From an uncultured Rhodospirillaceae bacterium (GTDB lineage: Bacteria > Pseudomonadota > Alphaproteobacteria > Reyranellales > Reyranellaceae), in assembly GCA_945952105.1 (NCBI GenBank), contig CAMFGZ010000021.1, positions 34,667-98,666 of the forward strand: DNA of 64,000 nucleotides. Direction: 5' to 3'. The position numbers were made by a program, and so were the translations under genes. Positions 45,919 to 56,632 of this stretch are shown here, one piece after another. Positions within the stretch are counted from its first letter, which is position 1. Every line of letters begins with the position of its first letter. Below the pieces are notes generated by a model. It was not told the origin of the DNA. It was given only the letters and a program-made list of their open reading frames with translations, and did no database searches.

Positions 45919-46925
45919 CAGGCGGCCTGCCGCTCGAGTGCCGGCAGGAAGAAGTCGGCGAGCATGCTGCGCACCTTCCCGGCTTCGGTCTCGCGATTCA
46001 CGGCGGCGCGGAAGTCGGCGGAAGCGGTCAGGCCCTTGGAGTACCAGCCGAGATGCTTGCGGGCCATGCGCACGCCGGTTTCCAGGCCGTAATGTTCGAG
46101 CATTGCCTCGAAGTGCGTGCGCACCGCCGCATACTGCTCGGCCATCGACGGATCGGGCAGTCGCTCGCCGGTGCGCAGGTACTGGATCGCCTGATTGGGA
46201 AACCACGGGCGGCCATAGGCGCCGCGCCCGATCATGATGCCGTCCGCGCCCGACTGCTCGAGCGCCTGGTCGACATCGTCCAGCGTGGTGATGTCACCGT
46301 TGACGATGACCGGAAGCTTGGTGGCTTCCTTGACGTTGCGGACGAAGGCCCAGTCGGCATGACCGTCGTAGAAGTCGCAGCGGGTGCGGCCGTGCACCGT
46401 CAGCATCTTGATGCCGCAGGCCTCGGCGATACGCGCAAGGTTCGGCGCGTTGCGGTTGGTCGAGTCCCAGCCGGTGCGCATCTTCAGCGTCACCGGCAGC
46501 TTCACGGCCTTCACCGTCGCCTCGAGGATCTTCGCGGCGTGTACCTCGTCGCGCATCAGCGAGGAGCCGGCATGCCCGTTCACGACCTTTTTCACCGGGC
46601 AGCCGAAATTGATGTCGATGATCGCGGCGCCGCGATCCTCGTTGAGCTTCGCCGCCTCGGCCATCACCTCGGGCTCGCAGCCGGCGAGTTGCACCGACAT
46701 GGGGAACTCCTCCGGCGTGGTCTTGGCCATCAGCAGCGTCTTGCGGTTCTCACGAACCATTGCGACCGAGGCGATCATCTCCGATACGACGAGCCCAGCC
46801 CCACGCCGCTTCACCATCTGGCGGAAGGGCAAATCGCTGACGCCCGACAGAGGCGCCAGAATGACGGGGTCCTCGATGCGGACGGGCCCGATATCGACAG
46901 GTTTGAGGCGGTGTGCGTTTTGCAT
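45918..46925 (-). CDS. dusB: tRNA-dihydrouridine synthase B (NifR3)
   Basis: A 335-residue FMN enzyme that reduces uridine in tRNA. Motifs: VILAPLSGVSDLPFRQM, DINFGCPVKKV with the catalytic Cys, and HGRTRCDFYDGHADW. ATG 46925 starts the conserved part; the open frame extends 34 codons into the intergenic region without similarity. It heads the dusB-ntrBCYX operon, as in Rhodobacter and Azospirillum, where it was named nifR3. Confidence 0.96.
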   Translation of the reverse strand: MQNAHRLKPVDIGPVRIEDPVILAPLSGVSDLPFRQMVKRRGAGLVVSEMIASVAMVRENRKTLLMAKTTPEEFPMSVQLAGCEPEVMAEAAKLNEDRGAAIIDINFGCPVKKVVNGHAGSSLMRDEVHAAKILEATVKAVKLPVTLKMRTGWDSTNRNAPNLARIAEACGIKMLTVHGRTRCDFYDGHADWAFVRNVKEATKLPVIVNGDITTLDDVDQALEQSGADGIMIGRGAYGRPWFPNQAIQYLRTGERLPDPSMAEQYAAVRTHFEAMLEHYGLETGVRMARKHLGWYSKGLTASADFRAAVNRETEAGKVRSMLADFFLPALERQAA

Positions 46926-46948
46926 TCTTTGTTCAGTTATTAGGCATC

Positions 46949-46963
46949 TTGTGCAGTGCACAA
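46949..46963. promoter_or_regulatory. 15-base palindrome in the dusB-ntr/ispDF promoter region
   Basis: TTGTGCA and TGCACAA around a single G form a perfect 15-base dyad. It lies 24 bases upstream of the dusB ATG in the 122-base divergent gap with ispDF. A minus-strand TTGTGC with TAATAA 15 bases away may be the dusB promoter, which would place the dyad over its -35 box. The half-site orientation is opposite to that of the NtrC consensus (TGCAC...GTGCA), so the binder is unknown. Confidence 0.45.
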
Positions 46964-47047
46964 TAATTGAGCGAGCAATAGCGGGTCCCGTCGACCGGCG
47001 CAAGGGCTCGAAGTGCGCCCCCGTCAAAGCCTGCTAGATTACGCATT

Positions 47048-48208
47048 ATGCGTAGAGTCACCGCCCTGATCGTCGCGGCCGGCCGCGGCAGCCGTTTCGG
47101 CGGCCCACTGCCCAAGCAATATGCGCTTTTGGCCGGCCACCCGGTCCTGCGCCGGACCATCGGCGCCTTTCATGCGGCCGGTATCGACCATGTCCAGGTC
47201 GTGATCGGTCCAGGAGATGACGCTCACTATGCCGCCGCGACCGAAGGGCTCGAGCTGCCCCCACCCGTCGCGGGAGGCGCCAGCCGCCAGCAATCGGTCC
47301 TCAACGGACTTGAGATGCTGGCTGGCGATCCACCCGACCTCGTCGCGATCCACGACGCCGCCCGTCCTTTCGTGCGATCCGCCGAGATCCAGGCGTGCCT
47401 TGCCGCCGCTTCGGTCGCCGGGATCGACGGCGCAGTGCTCGGCATCCGGCTCGCCGACACGGTGAAGCGCGTTGGCGACGGCAACACGGTCACGGAGACC
47501 GTGCCGCGCCATGATCTTTGGCGGGCGCAGACGCCGCAGGTCTTCCGCTTTGCGCCGCTCCTGGCCGCGCACCGCGCCGCCGCGCCACTTGGCGCCGCCG
47601 AGGCGTCCGCGCTGACCGATGATGCGGCCGTGGCCGAGCGCGCCGGGCTCAAGGTTGTCATGGTCGCGGGCAGCGAGGATAACCGCAAGATCACCACCGC
47701 CGAAGATCTCCTCCTGACCCGCATGGAAACCCGCACCGCCCTCGGCTTCGACGTGCACGGCTTCGGTCCAGGCAATGCCGTCATGCTGGGAGGCATCGCC
47801 GTGCCGCACGGCCAGGCTTTGGCCGGCCACTCCGATGCGGACGTGGCACTGCACGCTCTGACCGATGCGGTGCTGGGCACGATCGGCGCCGGCGACATCG
47901 GTAAGCATTTCCCGCCCTCCGATCAGCAATGGCGCGGCGCGTCGTCCGACCGCTTCCTGCGCCATGCCGTCGATCTCGTGACGGCGCGCGGCGGGCGCAT
48001 CGTTCACCTTGACGTCACGATCGTCTGCGAGGCTCCCAAGGTCGGACCGCACCGGGACGCCATCGTGCAGAGCATCGCGCGGATCGTCGGCATTGCGCCC
48101 GATCGCGTCAGCGTGAAGGCCACTACTACCGAGGGGCTGGGCTTCACCGGCCGCCGCGAAGGTGTTGCGGCGCAGGCCATGGCCACCGTGGAACTACCGA
48201 GGAGCTGA
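47048..48208 (+). CDS. ispDF: Bifunctional IspD/IspF isoprenoid enzyme
   Basis: A 386-residue fusion. The N-terminal IspD domain (about 1-222) has LIVAAGRGSRFGGPLPKQY and HDAARPFV; it makes CDP-methylerythritol from MEP and CTP. The C-terminal IspF domain (about 229-386) begins RTALGFDVHGFGPGNAVMLG with Asp-x-His zinc ligands, and has LAGHSDADVALHALTDAVLG and KATTTEGLGFTGRREGVAAQ. The fusion is typical of alphaproteobacteria. It is divergent from dusB. Confidence 0.97.
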   Translation: MRRVTALIVAAGRGSRFGGPLPKQYALLAGHPVLRRTIGAFHAAGIDHVQVVIGPGDDAHYAAATEGLELPPPVAGGASRQQSVLNGLEMLAGDPPDLVAIHDAARPFVRSAEIQACLAAASVAGIDGAVLGIRLADTVKRVGDGNTVTETVPRHDLWRAQTPQVFRFAPLLAAHRAAAPLGAAEASALTDDAAVAERAGLKVVMVAGSEDNRKITTAEDLLLTRMETRTALGFDVHGFGPGNAVMLGGIAVPHGQALAGHSDADVALHALTDAVLGTIGAGDIGKHFPPSDQQWRGASSDRFLRHAVDLVTARGGRIVHLDVTIVCEAPKVGPHRDAIVQSIARIVGIAPDRVSVKATTTEGLGFTGRREGVAAQAMATVELPRS

Positions 48209-48214
48209 CCGCCG

Positions 48215-48706
48215 ATGTTCGACCACGAGATGCGGGATGCCGCGGAACGCGTCCTGTTCACCTGCCGCAAGCACGGCTTCAAGGTCGTCACGGCCGAGTC
48301 CTGCACCGGCGGCTTGATCGCCGCGACCCTGACCGCCATCGCGGGCTCCTCCGACGTCGTCGACCGCGGTTTCGTCACCTACTCCAACGAGGCCAAGCGC
48401 GAGATGATCGGCGTGCCGTGGGATGCGATCGTGGGCCACGGTGCCGTGAGCGAACCGGTGGCGCGGGCCATGGCGACGGGCGCCCTCGCCCGCTCCGGCG
48501 CCCAGCTCTCGGTTTCGGTGACCGGCGTCGCCGGACCTGGCGGCGGGTCGGCGGAAAAACCCGTTGGCCTCGTCCATTTCGGCGCCGCGCGTACCGGCTT
48601 CGAGACGATTGCCGAACACCACATCTTCCCCGGCGACCGCGACGCCATCCGCCGCCTCACGGTCATCACCGCCCTCACGATGCTGGCCAATCTGGCGGAA
48701 CGATAG
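48215..48706 (+). CDS. cinA: CinA-type nicotinamide-nucleotide amidohydrolase
   Basis: A 163-residue single-domain CinA C-terminal (PncC) protein that deamidates NMN in NAD recycling. Family motifs are VVTAESCTGGLIAATLTAIAGS, RGFVTYSNEAKREMIGV and VSVTGVAGPGGGSAEKPVGL. The N-terminal COG1058 domain of full-length CinA is absent. It begins six bases after ispDF. Confidence 0.93.
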   Translation: MFDHEMRDAAERVLFTCRKHGFKVVTAESCTGGLIAATLTAIAGSSDVVDRGFVTYSNEAKREMIGVPWDAIVGHGAVSEPVARAMATGALARSGAQLSVSVTGVAGPGGGSAEKPVGLVHFGAARTGFETIAEHHIFPGDRDAIRRLTVITALTMLANLAER

Positions 48707-48718
48707 TCCTCATACGGC

Positions 48719-49195
48719 TTAGGCCGTGATTTGCTTGCCTGCTGCGGGCTTGCCGTAGAGTTGCGCCGCCCGCGCCTCGAAGGCGGAAACCATTCGGCGG
48801 ACGGCTTCGGCGAACAGGAGCTGGACCGTCTTCTGCAGCAGCAGCGAGCGGAAATCGAACTCCAGTTCGAAGTCGATCTGCGTGCCCTCGGGATGGGGAC
48901 GGAAGATCCAGCGGCTCTTCAACAGCCGGAACGGGCCCTCTATGCCGGTCGTGTCGATGCGTGGGCCTTCCGGATCGTCAGGCGCACGCACGACGCGCGA
49001 GACGAACTTCTCGTGGAACGGGCCGAAGCCGATCGCCAGCTCGGCGATCTCGACCGTCGGGCTCTCGCGGCGGCGGATGCGGCCGGCGAAGCACCAGGGC
49101 AGGAACTCCGGATAACGCGCCACGTCGGCCACCAGCTCGAAGAGCTGGGCTGGCTGGTACGGGACGATGCGGGTTTCCTGGTGACGGGTCGGCAA
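48719..49195 (-). CDS. COQ10/RatA-like START-domain protein
   Basis: A 158-residue polyketide-cyclase/START-fold protein: YQPAQLFELVADVARYPEFL, PWC, and a C-terminal helix YGKPA. In alphaproteobacteria this is linked to ubiquinone binding (COQ10) rather than to the RatA ribosome toxin named in E. coli. It is the last gene of the pdh-lpd-lipA operon, seven bases after lipA, which favours a respiratory role. Confidence 0.9.
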   Translation of the reverse strand: MPTRHQETRIVPYQPAQLFELVADVARYPEFLPWCFAGRIRRRESPTVEIAELAIGFGPFHEKFVSRVVRAPDDPEGPRIDTTGIEGPFRLLKSRWIFRPHPEGTQIDFELEFDFRSLLLQKTVQLLFAEAVRRMVSAFEARAAQLYGKPAAGKQITA

Positions 49196-49202
49196 GAAGC
49201 GA

Positions 49203-50171
49203 TCAGCCCTTGCGCTGGTCGAGCTGCGCCAGGCGCGCGGCCTTCAGGCGCGCGAAGTCGTCGCCCGCGTGATAGCTCGACCGCGTCAGCGGCGAGGACG
49301 AGACCATCAGGAAGCCCTTGGCGCGAGCCATCTGGGCCAGCTCCGAGAACTCGGCCGGCGTCCAGAAACGATCAAGCGCGGCGTGCTTGGGAGTCGGCTG
49401 CAGGTACTGGCCGATCGTGAGGAAATCGACGTCGGCGGCGCGCAGGTCGTCCATCACCTGCAGGATCTCCTCGCGCGTCTCGCCCAGCCCGACCATCAGG
49501 CCGGACTTTGTGAACATCGCAGGATCGATTTCCTTCACGCGCGACAGTAGCCGCAGCGAGGTGAAGTAGCGCGCGCCCGGCCGGATGGTCGGATAGAGCC
49601 GCGGCACGGTCTCGAGATTGTGGTTGAATACGTCCGGTCTCGACGCGACCACCGTCTCGATGGCGCCGGGCTTCCGCATGAAGTCGGGCGTCAGGATCTC
49701 GACCGTGGTCGCAGGCGCCGACTTGTGCAGCGCCGTGATCACCTCGGCGAAGTGCCCCGCCCCGCCATCGTCCAGGTCGTCACGGTCGACCGATGTCACC
49801 ACGACATGGCCGAGGCCCAGCTTGCCGACGGCTTCGGCGATGTTGGACGGTTCATGCGGGTTCAGCGCACCCGGCTTGCCGGTTGCCACATTGCAGAAGG
49901 CGCAGGCCCGGGTGCAGGTCTCGCCCATGATCATGAAGGTCGCGTGCTTCTGCTTCCAGCACTCGCCGATGTTCGGACAGGCCGCTTCCTCGCAAACCGT
50001 CGTGAGCTTGAGCTCACGCATCAGCCGCTTCGTTTCCGCATACTCCGGAGAATTGGGCGCACGCACCCTGATCCAATCCGGCTTCCGCTGGATCGGATTG
50101 TCCGGTCGATGCGCCTTCTCGGGATGTCGCTCGGTCCGGGTCAGGGAGAGCTTGTCGAGGGTTCCGTCCAT
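49203..50171 (-). CDS. lipA: Lipoyl synthase
   Basis: A 322-residue radical SAM enzyme that inserts two sulfurs into octanoylated E2 and H proteins. The auxiliary cluster cysteines are CEEAACPNIGEC and the SAM cluster is CTRACAFC; the C-terminal RSSYHA serine ligand is visible. ATG 50171 fits the family N-terminus; the longer frame is antisense to lpd. Position behind lpd couples lipoate synthesis to its acceptor complex. Confidence 0.97.
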   Translation of the reverse strand: MDGTLDKLSLTRTERHPEKAHRPDNPIQRKPDWIRVRAPNSPEYAETKRLMRELKLTTVCEEAACPNIGECWKQKHATFMIMGETCTRACAFCNVATGKPGALNPHEPSNIAEAVGKLGLGHVVVTSVDRDDLDDGGAGHFAEVITALHKSAPATTVEILTPDFMRKPGAIETVVASRPDVFNHNLETVPRLYPTIRPGARYFTSLRLLSRVKEIDPAMFTKSGLMVGLGETREEILQVMDDLRAADVDFLTIGQYLQPTPKHAALDRFWTPAEFSELAQMARAKGFLMVSSSPLTRSSYHAGDDFARLKAARLAQLDQRKG

Positions 50172-50176
50172 GGTTG

Positions 50177-51589
50177 CTAGATATGGAGCGTCCGGCCGTA
50201 CGCCGCCAGTACCGACTCGTGCATCATCTCGGAAAGGGTGGGATGCGGGAACACGGTGGCCAGCAGTTCGGCTTCGGTTGTCTCCAGGGTCTTTGCGATG
50301 CTGTAGCCCTGGATCAACTCCGTCACCTCGGCGCCGATCATGTGGGCACCCAGAAGCTCGCCGGTCTTGGCATCGAAGATCGTCTTGATGAAGCCCTCGG
50401 GCTCGCCAAGGGCAATCGCCTTGCCGTTGCCGATGAACGGGAACTTGCCGACCTTGAGCTCCAGTCCCTTGGCCTTGGCTGCCGCCTCGGTGAGGCCGAT
50501 GCTCGCGACCTGCGGCTGGCAGTAGGTACAGCCCGGGATGTTCTCGGTTTTCATCGGGTGAACGCCCTTCACACCGGCAATCTTCTCGACCACCAGCACG
50601 CCCTCGTGCATCGCCTTGTGGGCAAGCCACGGCGGGCCGGCTACGTCGCCGATCGCATAGACATTCGGCTCGCCGGTGAAGCCCCACTGGTCGATCACGA
50701 TATGTGTCTTCTCGACCTTCACCTTGGTGCCTTCGAGGCCCAGGTTCTCGACATTGCCCACGATGCCGACGGCGCTAATGACCCGGTCGACCGTGATCTC
50801 TTGAGCCTTGCCGCCGACCGTGATGGTCGCCGCGACGTTGTTCGCGCCCTTCTTCAGGTTCGACACGGTGGCGCCGGTCAGGATCTTCATGCCCTGCTTC
50901 TCGAACGCCCTCTTGGCGAAGGCGGAGACCTCCGCATCCTCGACCGGCAGCACGCGGTCCATGACCTCGGCCACCGTCACCTCGGCGCCCATGGTCCGGT
51001 AGAAGCTCGCGAACTCGATGCCGATCGCGCCGGAACCGATGACCAGCAGCGACTTCGGGAATTCCGGCGGTACCATCGCTTCCTTGTAGCTCCACACCAG
51101 CTTGCCGTCGGCCTCCAGGCCGGGAAGCTGGCGCGCGCGGGCGCCGGTGGCCAGGATCACGTCCTTGGCTGTCAGGGTGACGTTGCTCTTGTCCTTCAGG
51201 GCGACGGCGATCTTGCGCTTCGCGCCGTCGGTGCCGGCCAGTTTGGCCGCACCGTCGAACACCGTGACCTTGTTCTTCTTCATCAGCATCGAGACGCCGT
51301 TGCTGAGCTGGCTCGCGACCTTGCGCGACCGCTCGACGATCTTCTTGGGATCGAACGTGACGTCCTTCACCGACAGGCCATAGGCGTCCGCATGCTTGAT
51401 GAGGCCGTAGACCTCCGAGGTGCGCAGCAGCGCCTTGGTCGGGATACAGCCCCAGTTGAGGCAGATGCCGCCCATGTGCTCGCGCTCGACCACGGCGGTC
51501 TTGAGCCCAAGCTGCGCGGCGCGGATCGCGGCGACGTAGCCGCCCGGTCCGCCACCGACGACGATCAGGTCGAAACTGGTCTCGGCCAT
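50177..51589 (-). CDS. lpd: Dihydrolipoyl dehydrogenase (E3)
   Basis: A 470-residue flavoprotein that reoxidises dihydrolipoate. FAD site VVGGGPGGYVAAIRAAQLG, redox disulfide GGICLNWGCIPTKALL, NAD site VIGSGAIGIEFASFYRTMGA, and catalytic His near the C-terminus (FPHPTLSEMMHES). It lies between pdhC and lipA, so it is the E3 of the pyruvate complex. Confidence 0.97.
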   Translation of the reverse strand: MAETSFDLIVVGGGPGGYVAAIRAAQLGLKTAVVEREHMGGICLNWGCIPTKALLRTSEVYGLIKHADAYGLSVKDVTFDPKKIVERSRKVASQLSNGVSMLMKKNKVTVFDGAAKLAGTDGAKRKIAVALKDKSNVTLTAKDVILATGARARQLPGLEADGKLVWSYKEAMVPPEFPKSLLVIGSGAIGIEFASFYRTMGAEVTVAEVMDRVLPVEDAEVSAFAKRAFEKQGMKILTGATVSNLKKGANNVAATITVGGKAQEITVDRVISAVGIVGNVENLGLEGTKVKVEKTHIVIDQWGFTGEPNVYAIGDVAGPPWLAHKAMHEGVLVVEKIAGVKGVHPMKTENIPGCTYCQPQVASIGLTEAAAKAKGLELKVGKFPFIGNGKAIALGEPEGFIKTIFDAKTGELLGAHMIGAEVTELIQGYSIAKTLETTEAELLATVFPHPTLSEMMHESVLAAYGRTLHI

Positions 51590-51598
51590 GTCTCTCTC

Positions 51599-52903
51599 CT
51601 AGGCCAGCATCGCGGCGGGTTGTTCGACATACGCCTTGAGCGTCTGCAGGAACTGCGCGCCCATGGCGCCGTCCACCACGCGGTGATCGACGGCCAAGGT
51701 GCAGCTCATGATGTTGCGGACGACCATCTCGCCCTTGCGGACGACGACCCGCTCCTCACCCGCACCGACCGCCAGGATCATCGCTTGCGGCGTGTTGATG
51801 ATGGCGCCGAAATCGCGGATGCCGAACATGCCGAGGTTCGAGATGGTGAAGCCGCCGCCCTGGAATTCTTCCAGCTTCAGCTTGCCGCTCTTGGCTCGGC
51901 TGGCGAGGTCCTTCATCTCGGTCGAAATCTGCGCCAGGCCCTTCATGTCGGCATTGCGCACGATCGGCGTGATGAGGCCGCGATCCGTGGCCACGGCGAC
52001 GGAAATGTCGACCGCGCCGTACTGGATCATCTCGTCCTCGGTCCAGGAGGCGTTGCACTCCGGATGGTCGCGCAGCGCCTTGGCGCAGGCCTTGATCACC
52101 ATGTCGTTGACCGAGACCTTGGCTCCCTTCTTCTCGACGACGGCGTTGATCGCCGTGCGTGCGGTCAGCAGCGCATCGATCTCGAAATCCACCGTCAGGT
52201 AGAAGTGCGGGACCGTCTGCTTGGACTCGAGCATGCGCCGCGCGATGACCTTGCGGATGCTCGTATGGGGCACACGGCTGTCGCCCGGCGCCACGAACAC
52301 CGGCTGGCCGCCGGCGGCCGGCGCGGGAACTCCCGCCTTCGGCGCGGCCTTGGGCGCCGCCGCTGCAGCCGGAGCAGCGCCCGGCTTGGCGTTCTCGACG
52401 TCGGCCTTGACGATGCGGCCGTTCGGGCCGGAGCCCTTGATGCCGGCGAGGTCGACGCCCTTCTCCGCAGCGATGCGCTTGGCGAGCGGCGATGCGAAGA
52501 TGCGGGCGCCGCCCGATGATGTGGAGGGCTGGGCGGCGGGCTGAGCTGCAGGCTTGGCCGCCGGTGCCGGAGCAACGGCAGGAGCCGGCGCCGCAGGCTT
52601 CTCCTCAGCCTTGGGCGCCGGCGCGGCGGCAGGCGTCGCCGGCTTGGCGACGTCCTTCTCGCCCTCTTCCAGCAGGACGGCGATGACGGCGTTCACCTTC
52701 ACGCCCTCGGCGCCTTCCTCGACCAGGATCTGACCGATCTTGCCCTCGTCCACGGCCTCGACTTCCATCGTGGCCTTGTCGGTCTCGATCTCGCAGATCA
52801 CCTGGCCGGACTTCACCGCGTCACCGACCTTGACGTGCCACTTGGCGAGCTTGCCCTCCGTCATGGTGGGCGACAGCGCGGGCATCAGGATGTTGATCGA
52901 CAT
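51599..52903 (-). CDS. pdhC: Pyruvate dehydrogenase E2, dihydrolipoyllysine acetyltransferase
   Basis: A 434-residue E2 core. One lipoyl domain with lipoyl-Lys in EIETDKATMEVEAVDEGK (about residues 1-80), an Ala/Pro linker, a peripheral subunit-binding domain (ASPLAKRIAAEKGVDLAGIK), a second linker, and the catalytic domain ending HRVVDGAMGAQFLQTLKAYV with the active His and Asp. Its lipoyl segment is nearly the same as that of PdhB. Confidence 0.96.
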   Translation of the reverse strand: MSINILMPALSPTMTEGKLAKWHVKVGDAVKSGQVICEIETDKATMEVEAVDEGKIGQILVEEGAEGVKVNAVIAVLLEEGEKDVAKPATPAAAPAPKAEEKPAAPAPAVAPAPAAKPAAQPAAQPSTSSGGARIFASPLAKRIAAEKGVDLAGIKGSGPNGRIVKADVENAKPGAAPAAAAAPKAAPKAGVPAPAAGGQPVFVAPGDSRVPHTSIRKVIARRMLESKQTVPHFYLTVDFEIDALLTARTAINAVVEKKGAKVSVNDMVIKACAKALRDHPECNASWTEDEMIQYGAVDISVAVATDRGLITPIVRNADMKGLAQISTEMKDLASRAKSGKLKLEEFQGGGFTISNLGMFGIRDFGAIINTPQAMILAVGAGEERVVVRKGEMVVRNIMSCTLAVDHRVVDGAMGAQFLQTLKAYVEQPAAMLA

Positions 52904-52918
52904 GCCGGCTCTCCCGCC

Positions 52919-54310
<1,392 letters not shown>

Positions 54311-54314
54311 GGGA

Positions 54315-55388
54315 TCAGGCCTCAACCAGAATGTCGGTCCACAGCTCCGACGGATCGGGCTCGGGACTATGTTGCGAGAACTCGGCGGCGTCGTTCACGA
54401 TCTTGCGGATCTCCGCGTCGACTGCTTTCAGGCCGGCCTCGTCGACGATCTTGCCGTCGATCAGGCGCTTGCGGACCTGTTCGATCGGATCGCGCTCGTT
54501 GCGGAACTTGTCGACCTCTTCCTTGGTCCGGTACTTGGCCGGATCGCTCATCGAATGGCCGCGATAGCGATAGGTCTGCATCTCGAGGATGTACGGCCCC
54601 TGCCCGCTACGGGCGTGCTCGATGGCCTTTTCGCCCGCCGCCCGCACCGCCAGCACGTCCATGCCGTCGACCCGCTCGCCCGGGATGCCGAACGCTTCGC
54701 CGTGGCGATAGAGCTCGGTGGTGGCCGAAGCGCGCTCGACCGAGGTACCCATGCCATAGCGGTTGTTCTCGATGATATAGACCACCGGGAGCTTCCAGAG
54801 CGCGGCCATGTTCATGGCCTCGTAGACCTGGCCCTGGTTGGCGCTGCCGTCGCCGAAGTAGGTCAGCGAGACGTTCTTGTCGCCGTTGTACTTGTGCGCG
54901 AAGGCGAGCCCGGTGCCGATCGGCACCTGGGCGCCGACGATGCCGTGGCCGCCATAAAAGCTCTTCTCGCGGCTGAACATGTGCATCGAGCCGCCCTTGC
55001 CCTTGGAATAGCCGCCGCTTCGGCCCGTCAGTTCGGCCATGACTCCCTTTGGGTCCATGCCGCAGGCCAGCATATGGCCGTGATCACGGTAGGACGTGAT
55101 CACGGCGTCCTTGTCGCGGACGCTGGCCTGCATGCCGACGACGACCGCTTCCTGGCCGATGTAGAGATGGCAGAAGCCGCCGATCAGGCCCATGCCGTAG
55201 AGCTGCCCCGCCCGCTCCTCGAAGCGGCGGATCAGCAGCATGTCGCGGTAGTAGGTCTTGAGTTCGTCAGGGGTGACGCTGTTGTCACCCGGCCCCGATG
55301 ACTTGGACTTGGGTCCTGAAGATTGGGAAGGCGACTTCACCTTGGCGGGAGAAGTATCGACTTTCGGCTTGGTGGCCGGCTTCGCCAT
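54315..55388 (-). CDS. pdhA: Pyruvate dehydrogenase E1 alpha
   Basis: A 357-residue thiamine-diphosphate subunit. A Lys/Pro/Ser-rich leader of about 35 residues precedes the core (YYRDMLLIRRFEERAGQLYG). The TPP motif is YFGDGSANQGQVYEAMNMAA and ENNRYGMGTS, and the phosphorylation-loop-like region is YRYRGHSMSDPAKYRT. It starts the six-gene pdhA-pdhB-pdhC-lpd-lipA-coq10 operon. A TATAAG -10-like box precedes it at about 55411-55416. Confidence 0.96.
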   Translation of the reverse strand: MAKPATKPKVDTSPAKVKSPSQSSGPKSKSSGPGDNSVTPDELKTYYRDMLLIRRFEERAGQLYGMGLIGGFCHLYIGQEAVVVGMQASVRDKDAVITSYRDHGHMLACGMDPKGVMAELTGRSGGYSKGKGGSMHMFSREKSFYGGHGIVGAQVPIGTGLAFAHKYNGDKNVSLTYFGDGSANQGQVYEAMNMAALWKLPVVYIIENNRYGMGTSVERASATTELYRHGEAFGIPGERVDGMDVLAVRAAGEKAIEHARSGQGPYILEMQTYRYRGHSMSDPAKYRTKEEVDKFRNERDPIEQVRKRLIDGKIVDEAGLKAVDAEIRKIVNDAAEFSQHSPEPDPSELWTDILVEA

Positions 55389-55586
55389 GGCAGTCCCCTC
55401 ATGAACTCGCTTCGGCTTATAGCATCGCAGAGGGCGATGTGTTTGATCTAGCTGGAAAAAACACTCTCGCCGCGCGTGCGCCGCAGCAATTGAGCGATTG
55501 TTTGCAAACGATGGATCGCACCGGACAGTTTCTTTCAGATGACCGCGAGGCGAACCTTGATCACGGCGTCATCGAACGACCGGTCG

Positions 55587-55886
55587 TCACCGGGTCGGCA
55601 TGAAGACGATGATGTCGTCCTTGCGCGCGAAGTTCAGCAGCACGCGCGCGCGCTCGTCCAGCATGTCGGGTTCGAGACTCTGGTTGCGCAACGCCGCGAC
55701 CCGGCGTTCCCATATCTTGCGGGTGGCCTCGGCTTCCGCGAGATTCTGTTCGGCGATCAGGACTTCGCGCTGGAGATGGGCCATCGCCAACAGGCCGCGA
55801 TCACCATTCACCAAGTGGTATCCGAAATATCCGAATACCGTGGCGAAGATGACGGGAGCCAAAATCTGACGGGGTCTCAACAACAT
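55587..55886 (-). CDS. ftsB: Septum formation initiator FtsB/DivIC
   Basis: A 99-residue bitopic division protein. One TM segment (ILAPVIFATVFGYFGYHLVNG) is followed by a periplasmic coiled coil (residues about 35-70) and the family C-terminus (EPDMLDERARVLLNFARKDD). ATG 55886 has GCAGGA upstream; ATG 55907 is poorer. It lies upstream of pdhA with a 198-base gap, which shows only promoter-like sequence. Confidence 0.9.
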   Translation of the reverse strand: MLLRPRQILAPVIFATVFGYFGYHLVNGDRGLLAMAHLQREVLIAEQNLAEAEATRKIWERRVAALRNQSLEPDMLDERARVLLNFARKDDIIVFMPTR

Positions 55887-55984
55887 ATGCTGCGTTCCTG
55901 CAGGCATATGGCAACATATTGTGGCAGTCCGTCAAGATTTTTCGTTTAATTGGAGGGATTTAGCCGCTCGAAAGGGTCAGAGGC

Positions 55985-56632
55985 ATGCGTGACGTGATCA
56001 TCTGGACTTACGACTGGGTGCCCAAGGGGCCGCGCGGCTTCGTGCGCGATCTCAGGCTCCGCTGGGCCTGCGAGGAAGCCGGCTTCCCCTACTCGGTTCG
56101 CACGGTCGCCTTCGACGGCCGCGAGACCAATCACCTGGAGCAGCAGCCGTTTGGCCAGGTGCCCTTTCTCAGCGACGGCGGCTTGCAGATTTTCGAGAGC
56201 GGCGCGGGACTGATGCATCTCGCCCGCAGGAGCGAGAAGCTGCTGCCGCGCGACGCCGAAGGAGAAGCCGCAACGCTGCAATGGATGTTCGCCGCCCTCA
56301 ACTCCATCGAGATGGTGAGCGTGCCTTGGTGGTTCCTCGAAATCACCGGCGCCAAGGACAATGCGCTGACCGGCTGGATGAGCAACCGCCTCGACCAGCT
56401 CGAAAAGGTGTTGGGCGAGCGCGAATGGCTGGCGGCCGATCGCTTCACCGCCGCTGATCTGCTGATGACGGATGTCCTGCGCGTCGGGAAGGTCCGCGCC
56501 TTCGGCGATCGTCCCGCGACCGAAGCCTATGTCACCCGCGTCACCGACCGCCCCGCCTTCCAGAAAGCACGCGCCGACCAGATGGCGCATTTTGCGGCGG
56601 CCGACGAGACGCGCGGCACGGCCGACTCCTAA
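55985..56632 (+). CDS. Glutathione S-transferase family protein
   Basis: A 215-residue protein with an N-terminal thioredoxin-like domain (YDWVPKGPRGFVRDLRLRWA) and FGQVPFLSDGGLQIFESGAG carrying the cis-Pro and Ser/Glu of the GSH site. The C-terminal helical domain has LAADRFTAADLLMTDVLR. The substrate is unknown. The stop overlaps that of the convergent EamA gene by four bases. Confidence 0.9.
   Translation: MRDVIIWTYDWVPKGPRGFVRDLRLRWACEEAGFPYSVRTVAFDGRETNHLEQQPFGQVPFLSDGGLQIFESGAGLMHLARRSEKLLPRDAEGEAATLQWMFAALNSIEMVSVPWWFLEITGAKDNALTGWMSNRLDQLEKVLGEREWLAADRFTAADLLMTDVLRVGKVRAFGDRPATEAYVTRVTDRPAFQKARADQMAHFAAADETRGTADS

Noticed and set aside
46949..46963. NtrC autoregulatory site before dusB-ntrBC
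   Set aside because: Half-sites are in the reverse order (GTGCA then TGCAC) compared with the NtrC consensus.
48719..49195. RatA-type toxin of a toxin-antitoxin pair
   Set aside because: No antitoxin-like partner; position at the end of the pyruvate dehydrogenase operon fits the COQ10-like role.
50174..52519. A 781-codon open frame on the plus strand opposite lpd and pdhC
   Set aside because: Antisense to two certain genes, no ribosome-binding signal, His/Arg/Asp-rich composition typical of GC-rich shadow frames.
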